DNA of 35,534 bases from Lachnospiraceae bacterium (lineage in GTDB: Bacteria > Bacillota > Clostridia > Lachnospirales > Lachnospiraceae). Shown one piece after another: positions 1-7,218 of the stretch. The stretch covers positions 1 to 35,534 of the forward strand of contig JAQUVX010000030.1 in NCBI GenBank assembly GCA_028693165.1, given 5' to 3'. Position numbers and translations under genes: made by a program. A model generated the notes under the pieces. It was given only the letters and a program-made list of their open reading frames with translations. It had not been told where the DNA came from and did no database searches. Position 1 is the stretch's first letter, and every line of letters begins with the position of its first letter.

Positions 1-72
1 GGTAGATAGGGCAGAGGTGGAAGCACGGCAACGTGTGCAGCTGACTGTCACTAATAGGTCGAGGGCTTGACC
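1..72 (+). rRNA. 23S ribosomal RNA, 3' end (partial)
   Basis: The first ~72 bases match the conserved 3' end of bacterial 23S rRNA: the helix-forming GTGTGCAGCTGACTGTCACT stretch is followed by AATAGGTCGAGGGCTTGACC, the usual last bases in Firmicutes. Only the end of the gene lies in the window, and the exact 3' end is approximate. The tRNA cluster that follows on the same strand is probably part of the same rrn transcript. Confidence 0.93.
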
Positions 73-139
73 AAGACGGTTTAGGTAACAGAAAACGGAT
101 GATATTCAGTATGTGGTTTTGAAGGTACATGTAAGTTTT

Positions 140-213
140 GGCCTGGTGGCTCAGTTGGTTAGAGCGCCGCCCTGTCACGGCGGAGGTCGTGGGTTCGAGT
201 CCCATCCGGGTCG
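140..213 (+). tRNA. tRNA-Asp (GTC)
   Basis: A full cloverleaf is visible. The 7-bp acceptor stem pairs GGCCTGG with CCGGGTC, and the D-loop, GTTCGAGTC T-arm and anticodon GTC (174-176) are in place. The discriminator base is G. The 3' CCA is not encoded (TTG follows). It is the first tRNA after 23S rRNA. Confidence 0.97.
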
Positions 214-284
214 TTGGTGAAAGCCCATCCCAAAATGAAATAAGGTACAGCCGTATTTCATGGAATGGATGTTCAAATGAATAT

Positions 285-357
285 GGGATCTTAGCTCAGC
301 TGGGAGAGCATCTGCCTTACAAGCAGAGGGTCATAGGTTCGAGCCCTATAGGTCCCA
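285..357 (+). tRNA. tRNA-Val (TAC)
   Basis: The acceptor stem pairs GGGATCT with AGGTCCC. The anticodon stem TCTGC/GCAGA holds loop CTTACAA with anticodon TAC at 318-320, and GGTTCGAGCC forms the T-arm. The discriminator is A and no CCA is encoded. Confidence 0.97.
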
Positions 358-386
358 CTTTTCACTTCATGCCTTAGTTTGTTTTT

Positions 387-459
387 GCCGATATGGCTCA
401 ATTGGCAGAGCAGCTGATTTGTAATCAGCAGGTTATCGGTTCGAGTCCGATTATCGGCT
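387..459 (+). tRNA. tRNA-Thr (TGT)
   Basis: The acceptor stem pairs GCCGATA with TATCGGC. The anticodon stem GCTGA/TCAGC holds loop TTTGTAA with anticodon TGT at 420-422, followed by a normal T-arm (GGTTCGAGTCC). The discriminator is T and no CCA is encoded. Confidence 0.97.
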
Positions 460-488
460 TCAGCAACACAATTTCATATTTATATCAT

Positions 489-570
489 GGGGGAATTCCC
501 GAGTGGCCAAAGGGGACAGACTGTAAATCTGCTAGCTATGCTTTCGGTGGTTCGAATCCACCTTCCCCCA
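489..570 (+). tRNA. tRNA-Tyr (GTA)
   Basis: This is an 82-nt class II tRNA with a long variable arm, as expected for bacterial tRNA-Tyr. The acceptor stem pairs GGGGGAA with TTCCCCC, and the anticodon GTA is at 523-525 in loop CTGTAAA. The outermost pair of the anticodon stem is an A-C mismatch, which is slightly unusual. The discriminator is A and no CCA is encoded. Confidence 0.96.
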
Positions 571-600
571 CTCAGTAACAAAAAACTGTATAATAAATGT

Positions 601-674
601 CGCGGGGTGGAGCAGTCTGGAAGCTCGTCGGGCTCATAACCCGAAGGTCATAGGTTCAAATCCTATCCCCGCAA
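601..674 (+). tRNA. Initiator tRNA-fMet (CAT)
   Basis: The anticodon CAT is at 635-637. Two initiator marks are present: the first base C cannot pair with A at position 72 (CGCGGGG against CCCCGCA), and the anticodon stem has three consecutive G-C pairs next to the loop (TCGGG/CCCGA). It is therefore the formyl-methionine initiator rather than an elongator. No CCA is encoded. Confidence 0.96.
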
Positions 675-679
675 TTCAT

Positions 680-752
680 GCCTTGGTAGCTCAGTTGGTA
701 GAGCAGTGGACTGAAAATCCACGTGTCACTGGTTCGATTCCGGTCCAAGGCA
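680..752 (+). tRNA. tRNA-Phe (GAA)
   Basis: The acceptor stem pairs GCCTTGG with CCAAGGC. The anticodon stem GTGGA/TCCAC holds loop CTGAAAA with anticodon GAA at 713-715. The discriminator is A and no CCA is encoded. It starts five bases after tRNA-fMet. Confidence 0.97.
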
Positions 753-755
753 TAT

Positions 756-828
756 GGGCGTGTAGCTCAGTCGGTAGAGCACTTGACTTTTAATCAAGTT
801 GTCCGGGGTTCGAATCCCCGCACGCTCA
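756..828 (+). tRNA. tRNA-Lys (TTT)
   Basis: The acceptor stem pairs GGGCGTG with CACGCTC (one G-T pair). The anticodon stem CTTGA/TCAAG holds loop CTTTTAA with anticodon TTT at 789-791. The discriminator is A and no CCA is encoded. It is the last tRNA of the cluster, three bases after tRNA-Phe. Confidence 0.97.
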
Positions 829-833
829 CGAAT

Positions 834-873
834 AGTCGTTTTCCTTGTAAATACAGGGTAGAACGGCTTTTTT
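834..873 (+). terminator. Rho-independent terminator of the rrn/tRNA transcript
   Basis: AGTCGTT (834-840) pairs with AACGGCT (862-868). An inner CCTTGTA/TACAGGG hairpin stacks on this stem, and a run of six T follows (868-873). It lies directly after tRNA-Lys and would end the stable-RNA transcript. Confidence 0.85.
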
Positions 874-918
874 GTTGTGTGAAAAGGGGAGGGATTTCGG
901 ACATACTTGATTTTGGCA

Positions 919-947
919 TTGTAAAAAGGGAGAAACTTTGCTAATAT
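919..947 (+). promoter_or_regulatory. Candidate sigma-A promoter for the 976 gene
   Basis: TTGTAA (919-924) and TAATAT (942-947) are separated by 17 bases; each hexamer matches four of six consensus bases. Transcription would start near 953. That excludes the upstream in-frame ATG at 946 and supports translation from 976. Confidence 0.45.
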
Positions 948-975
948 GAATCTACAAGGGAATGGGGATAAATAC

Positions 976-2649
976 ATGAAAAAGCAGAACGCGCCTGAAG
1001 ACAACAGTCGGGTGAATGAATTTGAAAATCTTTATATTTTGACTTATCAGACACTTTATCGGCATGTGAGATTGATCTTTAAGCAGAGAGAAAAAGTGAA
1101 AGAGCTGTTGATCCTGATCTATATGGAAGCATATCAGCGGGGAGATCAGCTTCAGAAGGAAAAAGTTCCGGTTGACTGGCTGATGAAGCGTGCGGATTTT
1201 TTGGCGGAGACCAGGCTGGAAGCCAGCAAAGAGATGATCGAAGCCTCCTATGCGGAGGAGAAGATGCAGTCCAAGGAGGCCAAAAAGGAGACCTGGTCTG
1301 ATATTGATGAGGCGTCACTGCTTCTGGAGATCGAAGATCGTCTGGATGTGGCGAATGAACAGGAAACGAAAGACACGAAGAATATGACCAGAACGGCACT
1401 GCAGGGAGTTTTTTCACTGGCGATTCTGATATTTGCTGTGGCTGCGCTGTTTATTGGGGTGTGGAAGGTAAAAAAACAGCTCGATGTTTTGCATGAGCCG
1501 TTTGAACGCCGGTTTGTGGAGGAGTCGGGAGACGATGCTTTGGCAGCGGACCCGAACGGATTAAGGAAAAAGGATACTTGTATTCAAATTGGACAAAAGG
1601 CAGTATTTCTGTCAGAAAAAGGGAAGATTCTCTATTCGCTTCCGCTGGAGGAGTCGGAGTTTGCCGGGGAAAATCCGGAGAACCCGGAGATTCAGACCAG
1701 AGATGGATGGACCTATTATCTGCCGTGCCCGGAGCGGAAGAACAGTCAGCTTATGCAGGTGCGCCCGGCGCTGTATCATACGCTTTACCGGATGGCGGGG
1801 GATGGAAGTGAAATCGAGATGATTGCGCAGGACGTAGACAACTATACATTTTGGCAGGACTCCATTTACATTTCACAGGAGGATCGGATTCAGCAGATTG
1901 AGGTCAATCAGGACTTTGAGAAGAAGACGATCAGCCTTTGCGCGGAGGTGGAAAACGGAGAAATTTATCTGTATGATTTGCTGGGGCGGCCATTGAGTAC
2001 GAACAATGATGGAACCATTTCGTTCGAGGATCGGGTCTTTGAGATCTCGGAGAATCGAATTGGAGGGGTGAAGCCAGGAGTACGGGAAAAGGATCATATA
2101 ACCTATTACCAAAAAGAGGATGATGAAAGCAAATCCATTTATCGCAAAGTAAATGGAAAAGAGGAGTTGTTTGAAGAGCAGGGACGGGTTATTGACAGTT
2201 TTTGTATTGCAGGGGATTGGCTGTATTACAGTGCCTATGTGAGAAAAGGAGGTTCTGGAGCAAATTATAGTGAAATCTATCGGAAGTCGCTGACAGAGGA
2301 TGGGGATGCAGCATTGCTGGGCGAGGAATTTACTGGACGGATGCGGCAGATGTATTACTCGGAGGAAGCGAACCAGATTTACGCAAATTATATTCCGAAA
2401 AACTGGAAGAATAATCATGGTGTGATTGCCGTGATCTCGCTGTCGGGGCAGATGAGCTGCCTGGATGATGAGGAACTTCGCAAGGTGGAGGAGACGACGG
2501 GCAATGATATGCTGGAGTTTGTGATGATGCAGAATGGTCTGGTTTATTGCTACTGGGAAGACTGTTATTGGAAAAAAGGGGAAGATCCGGTTGTGATTTG
2601 GAGAAAGGTTCTTGCGATTCCGGATCAGAATCGAATATTACTGGATTAA
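976..2649 (+). CDS. One-pass membrane protein, sigma-70 region 2-like N-terminus and DUF5050-like exterior
   Basis: I do not recognise a named gene. The ATG at 976 is preferred over the in-frame ATG at 946 because GGGG lies 7 bases before it; the product is 557 aa. Residues ~15-81 read like sigma-70 region 2: FENLY, then TLYRHVRLIF, a REKVKELLILIYMEAYQRG helix, and a PVDWLMKRADFLAETRL helix. An acidic linker and one hydrophobic segment (~142-164) follow. The remaining ~390 residues are rich in aromatic and charged short strands (WTYYL, YTFWQDSIYI, DWLYYSAYV), like the beta-propeller-type DUF5050 repeats of clostridial surface proteins. No region 4 is visible, so it is not a complete sigma factor. 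A sensor linking an outer-surface propeller to a cytosolic sigma-like domain is an inference; the N-terminal helices could resemble region 2 by chance. Confidence 0.85.
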   Translation: MKKQNAPEDNSRVNEFENLYILTYQTLYRHVRLIFKQREKVKELLILIYMEAYQRGDQLQKEKVPVDWLMKRADFLAETRLEASKEMIEASYAEEKMQSKEAKKETWSDIDEASLLLEIEDRLDVANEQETKDTKNMTRTALQGVFSLAILIFAVAALFIGVWKVKKQLDVLHEPFERRFVEESGDDALAADPNGLRKKDTCIQIGQKAVFLSEKGKILYSLPLEESEFAGENPENPEIQTRDGWTYYLPCPERKNSQLMQVRPALYHTLYRMAGDGSEIEMIAQDVDNYTFWQDSIYISQEDRIQQIEVNQDFEKKTISLCAEVENGEIYLYDLLGRPLSTNNDGTISFEDRVFEISENRIGGVKPGVREKDHITYYQKEDDESKSIYRKVNGKEELFEEQGRVIDSFCIAGDWLYYSAYVRKGGSGANYSEIYRKSLTEDGDAALLGEEFTGRMRQMYYSEEANQIYANYIPKNWKNNHGVIAVISLSGQMSCLDDEELRKVEETTGNDMLEFVMMQNGLVYCYWEDCYWKKGEDPVVIWRKVLAIPDQNRILLD

Positions 2650-2658
2650 TAAGAAAAG

Positions 2659-2697
2659 GAGTCTGCTGAGGGATCGCGTCCCGCAAGCAGGCTCTTT
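2659..2697 (+). terminator. Probable terminator after the 976 gene
   Basis: GAGTCTGCT (2659-2667) pairs with AGCAGGCTC (2686-2694), with one T-G pair. The loop contains a small GGGA/TCCC hairpin. Only a short T-run (TTT) follows, so termination may be inefficient. Confidence 0.55.
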
Positions 2698-2703
2698 GCT
2701 GTA

Positions 2704-2722
2704 GTGCGCCCGGCGGGCGCAC
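2704..2722. repeat. GC-rich 19-bp palindrome between convergent genes
   Basis: GTGCGCCCG (2704-2712) is a perfect inverted copy of CGGGCGCAC (2714-2722) around a single G. It lies between the convergent 976 and 2736 genes and has no T-run on either strand. It may act as an mRNA 3'-end stabiliser or be a small REP-like remnant; function is not shown. Confidence 0.6.
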
Positions 2723-2735
2723 GTTCTAACCGGAG

Positions 2736-2963
2736 TTATTCGTCAAATTCGGCAATCACGTAAAATCCACGGTCATTTTCACGAATGTCTTTGATGATGC
2801 CTTTTCGGGATTTCAGCCGATCTCTTGATTTGTAGCAGCCGGACATGGCGACGGCGGGTTCGATGATATAGCTGTAGTTAAATCCTTCCCGCTCGATGAC
2901 CTCGACTTCGTCACCGATCTTTACCAGGCCCTGGCGTTCCATTTTGAATTCCATTTCGCGCAA
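2736..2963 (-). CDS. Small conserved-looking protein of unknown function (75 aa)
   Basis: The 75-residue product is soluble and strand-rich. A segment VKIGDEVEVIEREG looks like a KOW/SH3-type small beta-barrel, and KSRKGIIKDIREND and FYVIAEFDE follow. The start is TTG at 2963, ten bases from AAGGAG; the first in-frame ATG (2954) lies too far from that ribosome site. A good promoter (TTTACA-17-TATAAT) precedes it on the minus strand. It is transcribed divergently from the decarboxylase gene. I recognise no named family. SH3-like folds often bind RNA or protein, but that is only an inference here. Confidence 0.7.
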   Translation of the reverse strand: MREMEFKMERQGLVKIGDEVEVIEREGFNYSYIIEPAVAMSGCYKSRDRLKSRKGIIKDIRENDRGFYVIAEFDE

Positions 2964-2990
2964 TGTTGATCATCTCCTTCTCTGCTGATT

Positions 2991-3019
2991 ATTATAATGA
3001 AAAGAAAGTGGATTGTAAA
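2991..3019 (-). promoter_or_regulatory. Sigma-A promoter for the 75-aa gene
   Basis: On the minus strand, TTTACA (3019-3014) is followed after 17 bases by a perfect TATAAT (2996-2991). The start point would fall near 2984, just before AAGGAG. A weaker promoter with TACAAT at 3032-3037 on the plus strand overlaps this site and probably serves the divergent decarboxylase gene. Confidence 0.65.
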
Positions 3020-3076
3020 GTCGTTCTATGCTACAATGACAGAAATACAACGCGGACAGAAAGGTTGGAACCGATC

Positions 3077-4570
3077 ATGGAACGGGAAGAGTTGCTGCTC
3101 TCAAGATTGATAGAATACGGAAAATCTACGGCTTATCCATTTCATATGCCGGGGCATAAACGGCAGGTTCAGGAGGCGTGGCCGGGGTGCTTTCCGAATC
3201 CATTTTCTGTGGACATTACGGAGATCGATGGTTTTGACAATCTGCATCATGCGGAGGGGATCTTGAAGCAGTCTATGGAGTGGGCGGCGAAGGTCTATGG
3301 CGCGGATAAGACGTATTATCTGGTCAATGGAAGCAGCGGCGGGATTTTGAGTGCGATCTGTGCGGTGACCCGCTCCGGGGGGACGCTTTTGATGAGCCGA
3401 AATTGCCATAAATCGGTGTATCACGGGGTTATCCTCAATCAACTGGAAGCGGAATATGTTTATCCACAAATCATGAGCGATTTGGGGATACAGGGCGGGA
3501 TAAGAGCCGAAGATGTGGAAAACGCGCTGGAACAGAATCCGGGGATTCAGGCGGTGCTGATCGTGTCGCCGACCTATGATGGTGTGGTGTCGGATGTTCG
3601 CCGGATTGCAGAGATTGTACACGAAAAAGGCATTCCGCTGATTGTGGACGAGGCGCATGGGGCGCATTTCCCGTTTGGCGGGACAGATTTCCCGGAATCG
3701 GCGATTGCCTGTGGGGCGGATCTTATCATTCAAAGTCTGCACAAGACGCTGCCTTCTCTGACGCAGACGGCGGTGCTTCATATGAGAACGGGACTGGTCG
3801 ATGAGAAGCGGCTGGAGCGGTATTTGCAGATGTTTCAGAGCAGCAGCCCGTCCTATGTGTTTATGGCGGGAATGGAAGCCTGCATCTATGAGATGGAGCA
3901 GCATGGAAGACAAAGGATGCAGGCGTTTGCAGTGCTCCTGCGTGAAGTGAGGAAGCAGCTTTTCGGGCTGCGGCATCTGCGCTTGCTGGGGGCGGAATGC
4001 ATCGGGGCTTCGGGTGTCTATGATCTGGATCGGTCGAAGCTGGTGGTGTCCTGCCGGGGCTGCGTGATCGGCACACGAAAGGAAAACAGGCTGGGATTGA
4101 CGGGGGAGGCTTTTGGCGACTGGCTCAGGAAGGATTATCAGCTTGAGATGGAGATGTGCGGCGCCGATTATGTTGTGGCGATTGCGACGGCATGGGACAG
4201 CCCGGAGGGGCTTGGACGTCTGGCGGATGCACTTCTGGCGATCGATGCGCGGCTGGAGCTGGAAGGCGGTTTGGAGAGCGGAGCAGAAAATAGTCAGTCG
4301 TGTGGCCAGCCGGATATTCGCTGGAAGCTGGCGGATGCGGTCGAGGCGGAATGCGAGGCGCTGCCATTGACGGCATGTGCCGGACGTATTTCCGGGGAGT
4401 TTATCTATCTGTATCCGCCGGGGATACCGATCGTGGCACCGGGAGAGGTTGTGACGGAAGCGGTGATTCGGCAGGTACAGTATTATCGGGATCAGGGGTT
4501 GCCGGTTCAGGGAATGGCGGATAACCGCGCAGAGATGTTGAACGTTGTGATGGTGCGGCGGGAGACGTGA
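3077..4570 (+). CDS. Orn/Lys/Arg decarboxylase family PLP enzyme (YaaO/SpeA-like)
   Basis: This is a fold-type I PLP enzyme of the basic amino acid decarboxylase family, which removes CO2 from arginine, lysine or ornithine to give a polyamine precursor. The first 30 residues contain the family signature PFHMPGHKR. NGSSGGILSA contacts the cofactor phosphate, VDEAHGAHF follows, and SLHKTLPSLTQTAVLH carries the PLP-binding lysine. The start at 3077 (497 aa) is chosen because the family's N-terminus begins just before the PFHMPGHK motif; an open frame extends upstream to 2963 with no similarity. The gene stands before a nucleotide-kinase-like gene and holB, as yaaO does in Bacillus. The substrate cannot be told from the sequence. 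Confidence 0.92.
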   Translation: MEREELLLSRLIEYGKSTAYPFHMPGHKRQVQEAWPGCFPNPFSVDITEIDGFDNLHHAEGILKQSMEWAAKVYGADKTYYLVNGSSGGILSAICAVTRSGGTLLMSRNCHKSVYHGVILNQLEAEYVYPQIMSDLGIQGGIRAEDVENALEQNPGIQAVLIVSPTYDGVVSDVRRIAEIVHEKGIPLIVDEAHGAHFPFGGTDFPESAIACGADLIIQSLHKTLPSLTQTAVLHMRTGLVDEKRLERYLQMFQSSSPSYVFMAGMEACIYEMEQHGRQRMQAFAVLLREVRKQLFGLRHLRLLGAECIGASGVYDLDRSKLVVSCRGCVIGTRKENRLGLTGEAFGDWLRKDYQLEMEMCGADYVVAIATAWDSPEGLGRLADALLAIDARLELEGGLESGAENSQSCGQPDIRWKLADAVEAECEALPLTACAGRISGEFIYLYPPGIPIVAPGEVVTEAVIRQVQYYRDQGLPVQGMADNRAEMLNVVMVRRET

Positions 4571-4609
4571 TAGACATAGAAGGAACTGTGGGAGAATCAG
4601 GAGGACGTT

Positions 4610-5194
4610 ATGGGAAAAATCTTTTATCTGATGGGAAAAAGTGCATCTGGGAAAGATACCATTTATAAAAGGCTTTTGGAGGAATGCCCCGCGCTGGGGA
4701 CCGTTACGCTCTATACGACGCGGCCGATGCGGGAAGGAGAGCGGGATGGCGTGGAGTATCATTTTACAACGCCAGAACGGCTGGAGGCATTTCAGGAGCA
4801 GGGGCGGATGATCGAGCTTCGGACGTATCAGACGGTCTGCGGGCCGTGGAGCTATGCGACGGTGGACGATGGGCAGATCAATCTGGAACAGGCGGATTAT
4901 CTGACGATCGGGACGCTGGAATCCTATGAGAAGCTGTGTGATTATTATGGGGAGGCGGCGGTCGTGCCGCTGTATGTGACGGTGGACGACGGCGTGCGGC
5001 TTTCGCGCGCGCTTGAGCGGGAGCGCACACAGAAACAGCCAAATTATGCGGAGCTGTGCCGAAGATTCCTCGCCGATGAGGCGGATTTTGCCCCGGAGAA
5101 TTTAAAACGTCTCCGGATCGGGGTTTCATTTGAAAATGATGATCTGGAAAGCTGCTTAAAACGGCTTAAGGAACGGATCTCGGGCGGGGAGTAG
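4610..5194 (+). CDS. Guanylate-kinase-like P-loop protein
   Basis: The 194-aa product begins MGKIFYLMGKSASGKDTIYK, a P-loop in which the usual Ser/Thr after GK is Asp. It continues with YTTRPMREGERDGVEYHF, the GMP-binding signature of guanylate kinases (TTR-P-R-GE--G-DYHF). AGGAGG lies six bases before ATG. The rest is helical and lacks a clear match to the usual kinase lid. It probably binds or phosphorylates a nucleoside monophosphate, but GMP kinase activity is not certain given the altered P-loop. It sits between the decarboxylase and holB, where Bacillus has tmk (thymidylate kinase), yet the motifs are GMP-kinase-like. It may be a regulator or a divergent kinase rather than the essential Gmk. 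Confidence 0.85.
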   Translation: MGKIFYLMGKSASGKDTIYKRLLEECPALGTVTLYTTRPMREGERDGVEYHFTTPERLEAFQEQGRMIELRTYQTVCGPWSYATVDDGQINLEQADYLTIGTLESYEKLCDYYGEAAVVPLYVTVDDGVRLSRALERERTQKQPNYAELCRRFLADEADFAPENLKRLRIGVSFENDDLESCLKRLKERISGGE

Positions 5195-5202
5195 CTGCGG
5201 CC

Positions 5203-5224
5203 GGGAACGTTGCGGGAACGTTGC
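5203..5224. repeat. Tandem 11-bp direct repeat
   Basis: GGGAACGTTGC occurs twice without a gap (5203-5213 and 5214-5224), between the guanylate-kinase-like gene and the holB promoter. It could be a paired protein-binding site or a chance duplication. Confidence 0.5.
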
Positions 5225-5240
5225 TGGAAATGGATTTTTC

Positions 5241-5269
5241 TATACAGAAGGTTGAAATTGTGTTATACT
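5241..5269 (+). promoter_or_regulatory. Candidate sigma-A promoter before holB
   Basis: TATACA (5241-5246, four of six consensus bases) and TATACT (5264-5269, five of six) are 17 bases apart. Transcription would start near 5276 and cover holB, ricT, trmN6 and rsmI, which are closely spaced. Confidence 0.5.
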
Positions 5270-5303
5270 TTTAGAAGATTACGAGAGATTGTGAGGATCT
5301 GCC

Positions 5304-6293
5304 ATGTTAAGTTTTCAGGACATTGTTGGGCATGAACAGATAAAAGAGCATTTGCAGAGAGCGATTGAGAACCACAAGGTTTCTCATGCGTATATTCTGA
5401 CAGGGGAAGCGGGGATGGGCCGGAAGTCGCTGGCCAATGCGTTCGCGCTTACGCTGCTTTGCGAGAAAGGCAATACGGAACCGTGCATGGAATGTCATGC
5501 CTGTAAGCAGGTGCTCAGCGGCAATCATCCGGATCTGATTTATGTGACTCATGAGAAACCAAACAGCATCGGTGTGGACGATATTCGTGAACAGATCATC
5601 GACTCGATTATGGTTCGTCCGTACAGCAGTTATTATAAGATTTATATTGTGGACGAGGCGGAAAAGATGACCCAGCAGGCGCAGAATGCGCTTCTTAAGA
5701 CCATCGAGGAACCTCCGTCTTATGCGATTATTTTGCTTTTGACCACCAATCAGGACGCGTTTCTTCCGACGATTTTGTCCCGGTGTGTGCAGCTGAAGCT
5801 GAAACCGCTGCGGGATTTCGTGGTGAAGAGTTATCTGGTGGAGACGCTGCATATCCCGGACAGTGATGCGGATGTGTATGCTGCTTTTGCCCGGGGAAAT
5901 CTGGGGAAGGCGATTTCTCTGGCATCCTCGGAGGACTTTAAGCTGATGCATCAGGAGGTTCTGCACCTGTTAAAGCAGGTCAAGAAGATGGATATCTCGG
6001 AGCTTCTGGATGCTGTTCGGAAGCTGAAGGAGGACAACCTCGATCTTTACGAATGCCTGGATTTCATGCAGCTCTGGTATCGGGATGTGCTTCTCTACAA
6101 AGTGTCAAAGGATATCAATCAGTTGATCTTTCGGGAAGAATATTCGACGGTCAATGAGATCAGCAAGAAGAGTGGTTACGATGGACTGGAGAAGATTTTG
6201 GCGGCCATCGACAAGGCGAGAACGCGGCTGGATGCCAATGTAAATACGGAGCTGGCGATGGAGCTGATGCTCCTGGTAATGAAGGAGAATTAG
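5304..6293 (+). CDS. holB: DNA polymerase III subunit delta' (HolB)
   Basis: This 329-aa AAA+ subunit belongs to the clamp loader that puts the beta clamp on DNA for replication. The opening FQDIVGHEQIKEHLQRAI is typical. The P-loop is degenerate (GEAGMGRKS, ~34-42), as expected for delta', which does not hydrolyse ATP. A zinc module has Cys53, Cys61, Cys64 and Cys67. YIVDEAEKMTQQAQNALLK is the Walker B helix, and LLLTTNQDAFLPTILSRC is the sensor 1/SRC segment. Length fits the Gram-positive protein. It ends 16 bases before ricT, as in the Bacillus holB-yaaT block. Confidence 0.95.
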   Translation: MLSFQDIVGHEQIKEHLQRAIENHKVSHAYILTGEAGMGRKSLANAFALTLLCEKGNTEPCMECHACKQVLSGNHPDLIYVTHEKPNSIGVDDIREQIIDSIMVRPYSSYYKIYIVDEAEKMTQQAQNALLKTIEEPPSYAIILLLTTNQDAFLPTILSRCVQLKLKPLRDFVVKSYLVETLHIPDSDADVYAAFARGNLGKAISLASSEDFKLMHQEVLHLLKQVKKMDISELLDAVRKLKEDNLDLYECLDFMQLWYRDVLLYKVSKDINQLIFREEYSTVNEISKKSGYDGLEKILAAIDKARTRLDANVNTELAMELMLLVMKEN

Positions 6294-6309
6294 AAGGAGA
6301 TTAGAATTT

Positions 6310-7218
6310 ATGATAAAGGTAATTGGAGTGAGATTTCGCAATGCGGGAAAGATTTATTATTTCGCACCTGGGAAATTGGAGATTAAAAATGGCGATCATG
6401 TGATTGTCGAGACGGCCCGCGGCGTGGAATACGGCTGCGTGGTGCTGGGAAACCGTGAGGTGGAGGACAACAAGGTGGTGCAGCCGCTGAAATCCGTGAT
6501 CCGCATGGCAAATAAAGAGGATGAAGACCGGGAGATGTCCAACCGGAAGCGGGAGAAGGATGCATTCAAGGTCTGTCAGGAGAAGATTCGCAAGCACAAT
6601 CTGGAGATGAAGCTGATCGACGTGGAGTACACGTTTGACAACAATAAGATTCTGTTTTATTTTACCGCGGACGGGCGAATCGATTTCCGTGAACTGGTGA
6701 AGGATCTGGCATCGGTGTTTAAGACGCGGATCGAGCTGCGCCAGGTAGGAGTCCGGGACGAGACCAAGATCGTGGGCGGTGTCGGTATCTGCGGAAGAGC
6801 GCTGTGCTGCCATTCTTATCTGTCTGATTTTATTGCGGTGTCAATTAAGATGGCGAAAGAGCAGAACCTGTCCCTGAACCCGACCAAGATTTCCGGTGTG
6901 TGCGGCCGCCTGATGTGCTGCCTGAAAAATGAAGAAGAGACGTATGAATATCTGAACAGCAAGCTGCCGAACGTTGGAGATTATGTGACGACGGACGATG
7001 ATTTGAAGGGTGAGGTACAGAGTGTCAGCGTGCTGCGCCAGACGGTCAAGGTGATTGTGATGGTGGAACGTGACGAGAAGGAGATCCGGGAGTACAAGGT
7101 GGATCAGTTGAAGTTCAAGCCGCGCCGGAAAAAGGGGAAAGCGGATGTAGAGGACAAAGAGCTGAAGAAGCTGGAGGCACTGGAGAAAAAGGAAGGAAAG
7201 AATAAGCAGCATGACTAA
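6310..7218 (+). CDS. ricT: RicT (YaaT), PSP1-domain Fe-S protein of the Y-complex
   Basis: The 302-aa product has the PSP1 C-terminal domain, with cysteine motifs GICGRALCC (Cys161, 166, 167) and VCGRLMCC (Cys198, 203, 204). In Bacillus, RicT with RicA and RicF carries 4Fe-4S clusters, helps RNase Y mature polycistronic mRNA and affects sporulation phosphorelay. The C-terminal ~35 residues are a Lys/Glu-rich tail. AAGGAG lies before the ATG. Its stop overlaps the next gene's start by eight bases (7211-7218), so translation is probably coupled. Neither RicA nor RicF is in the window. Confidence 0.93.
   Translation: MIKVIGVRFRNAGKIYYFAPGKLEIKNGDHVIVETARGVEYGCVVLGNREVEDNKVVQPLKSVIRMANKEDEDREMSNRKREKDAFKVCQEKIRKHNLEMKLIDVEYTFDNNKILFYFTADGRIDFRELVKDLASVFKTRIELRQVGVRDETKIVGGVGICGRALCCHSYLSDFIAVSIKMAKEQNLSLNPTKISGVCGRLMCCLKNEEETYEYLNSKLPNVGDYVTTDDDLKGEVQSVSVLRQTVKVIVMVERDEKEIREYKVDQLKFKPRRKKGKADVEDKELKKLEALEKKEGKNKQHD

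Noticed and set aside
138-944. Open frames across the tRNA cluster
   Set aside because: They are translations of tRNA genes; each is fully explained by cloverleaf structures.
3101-4762. 553-codon minus-strand frame opposite the decarboxylase gene
   Set aside because: Its product is rich in His, Arg, Pro and Gln, typical of an antisense shadow of a GC-rich gene, while the plus-strand frame has clear PLP enzyme motifs.
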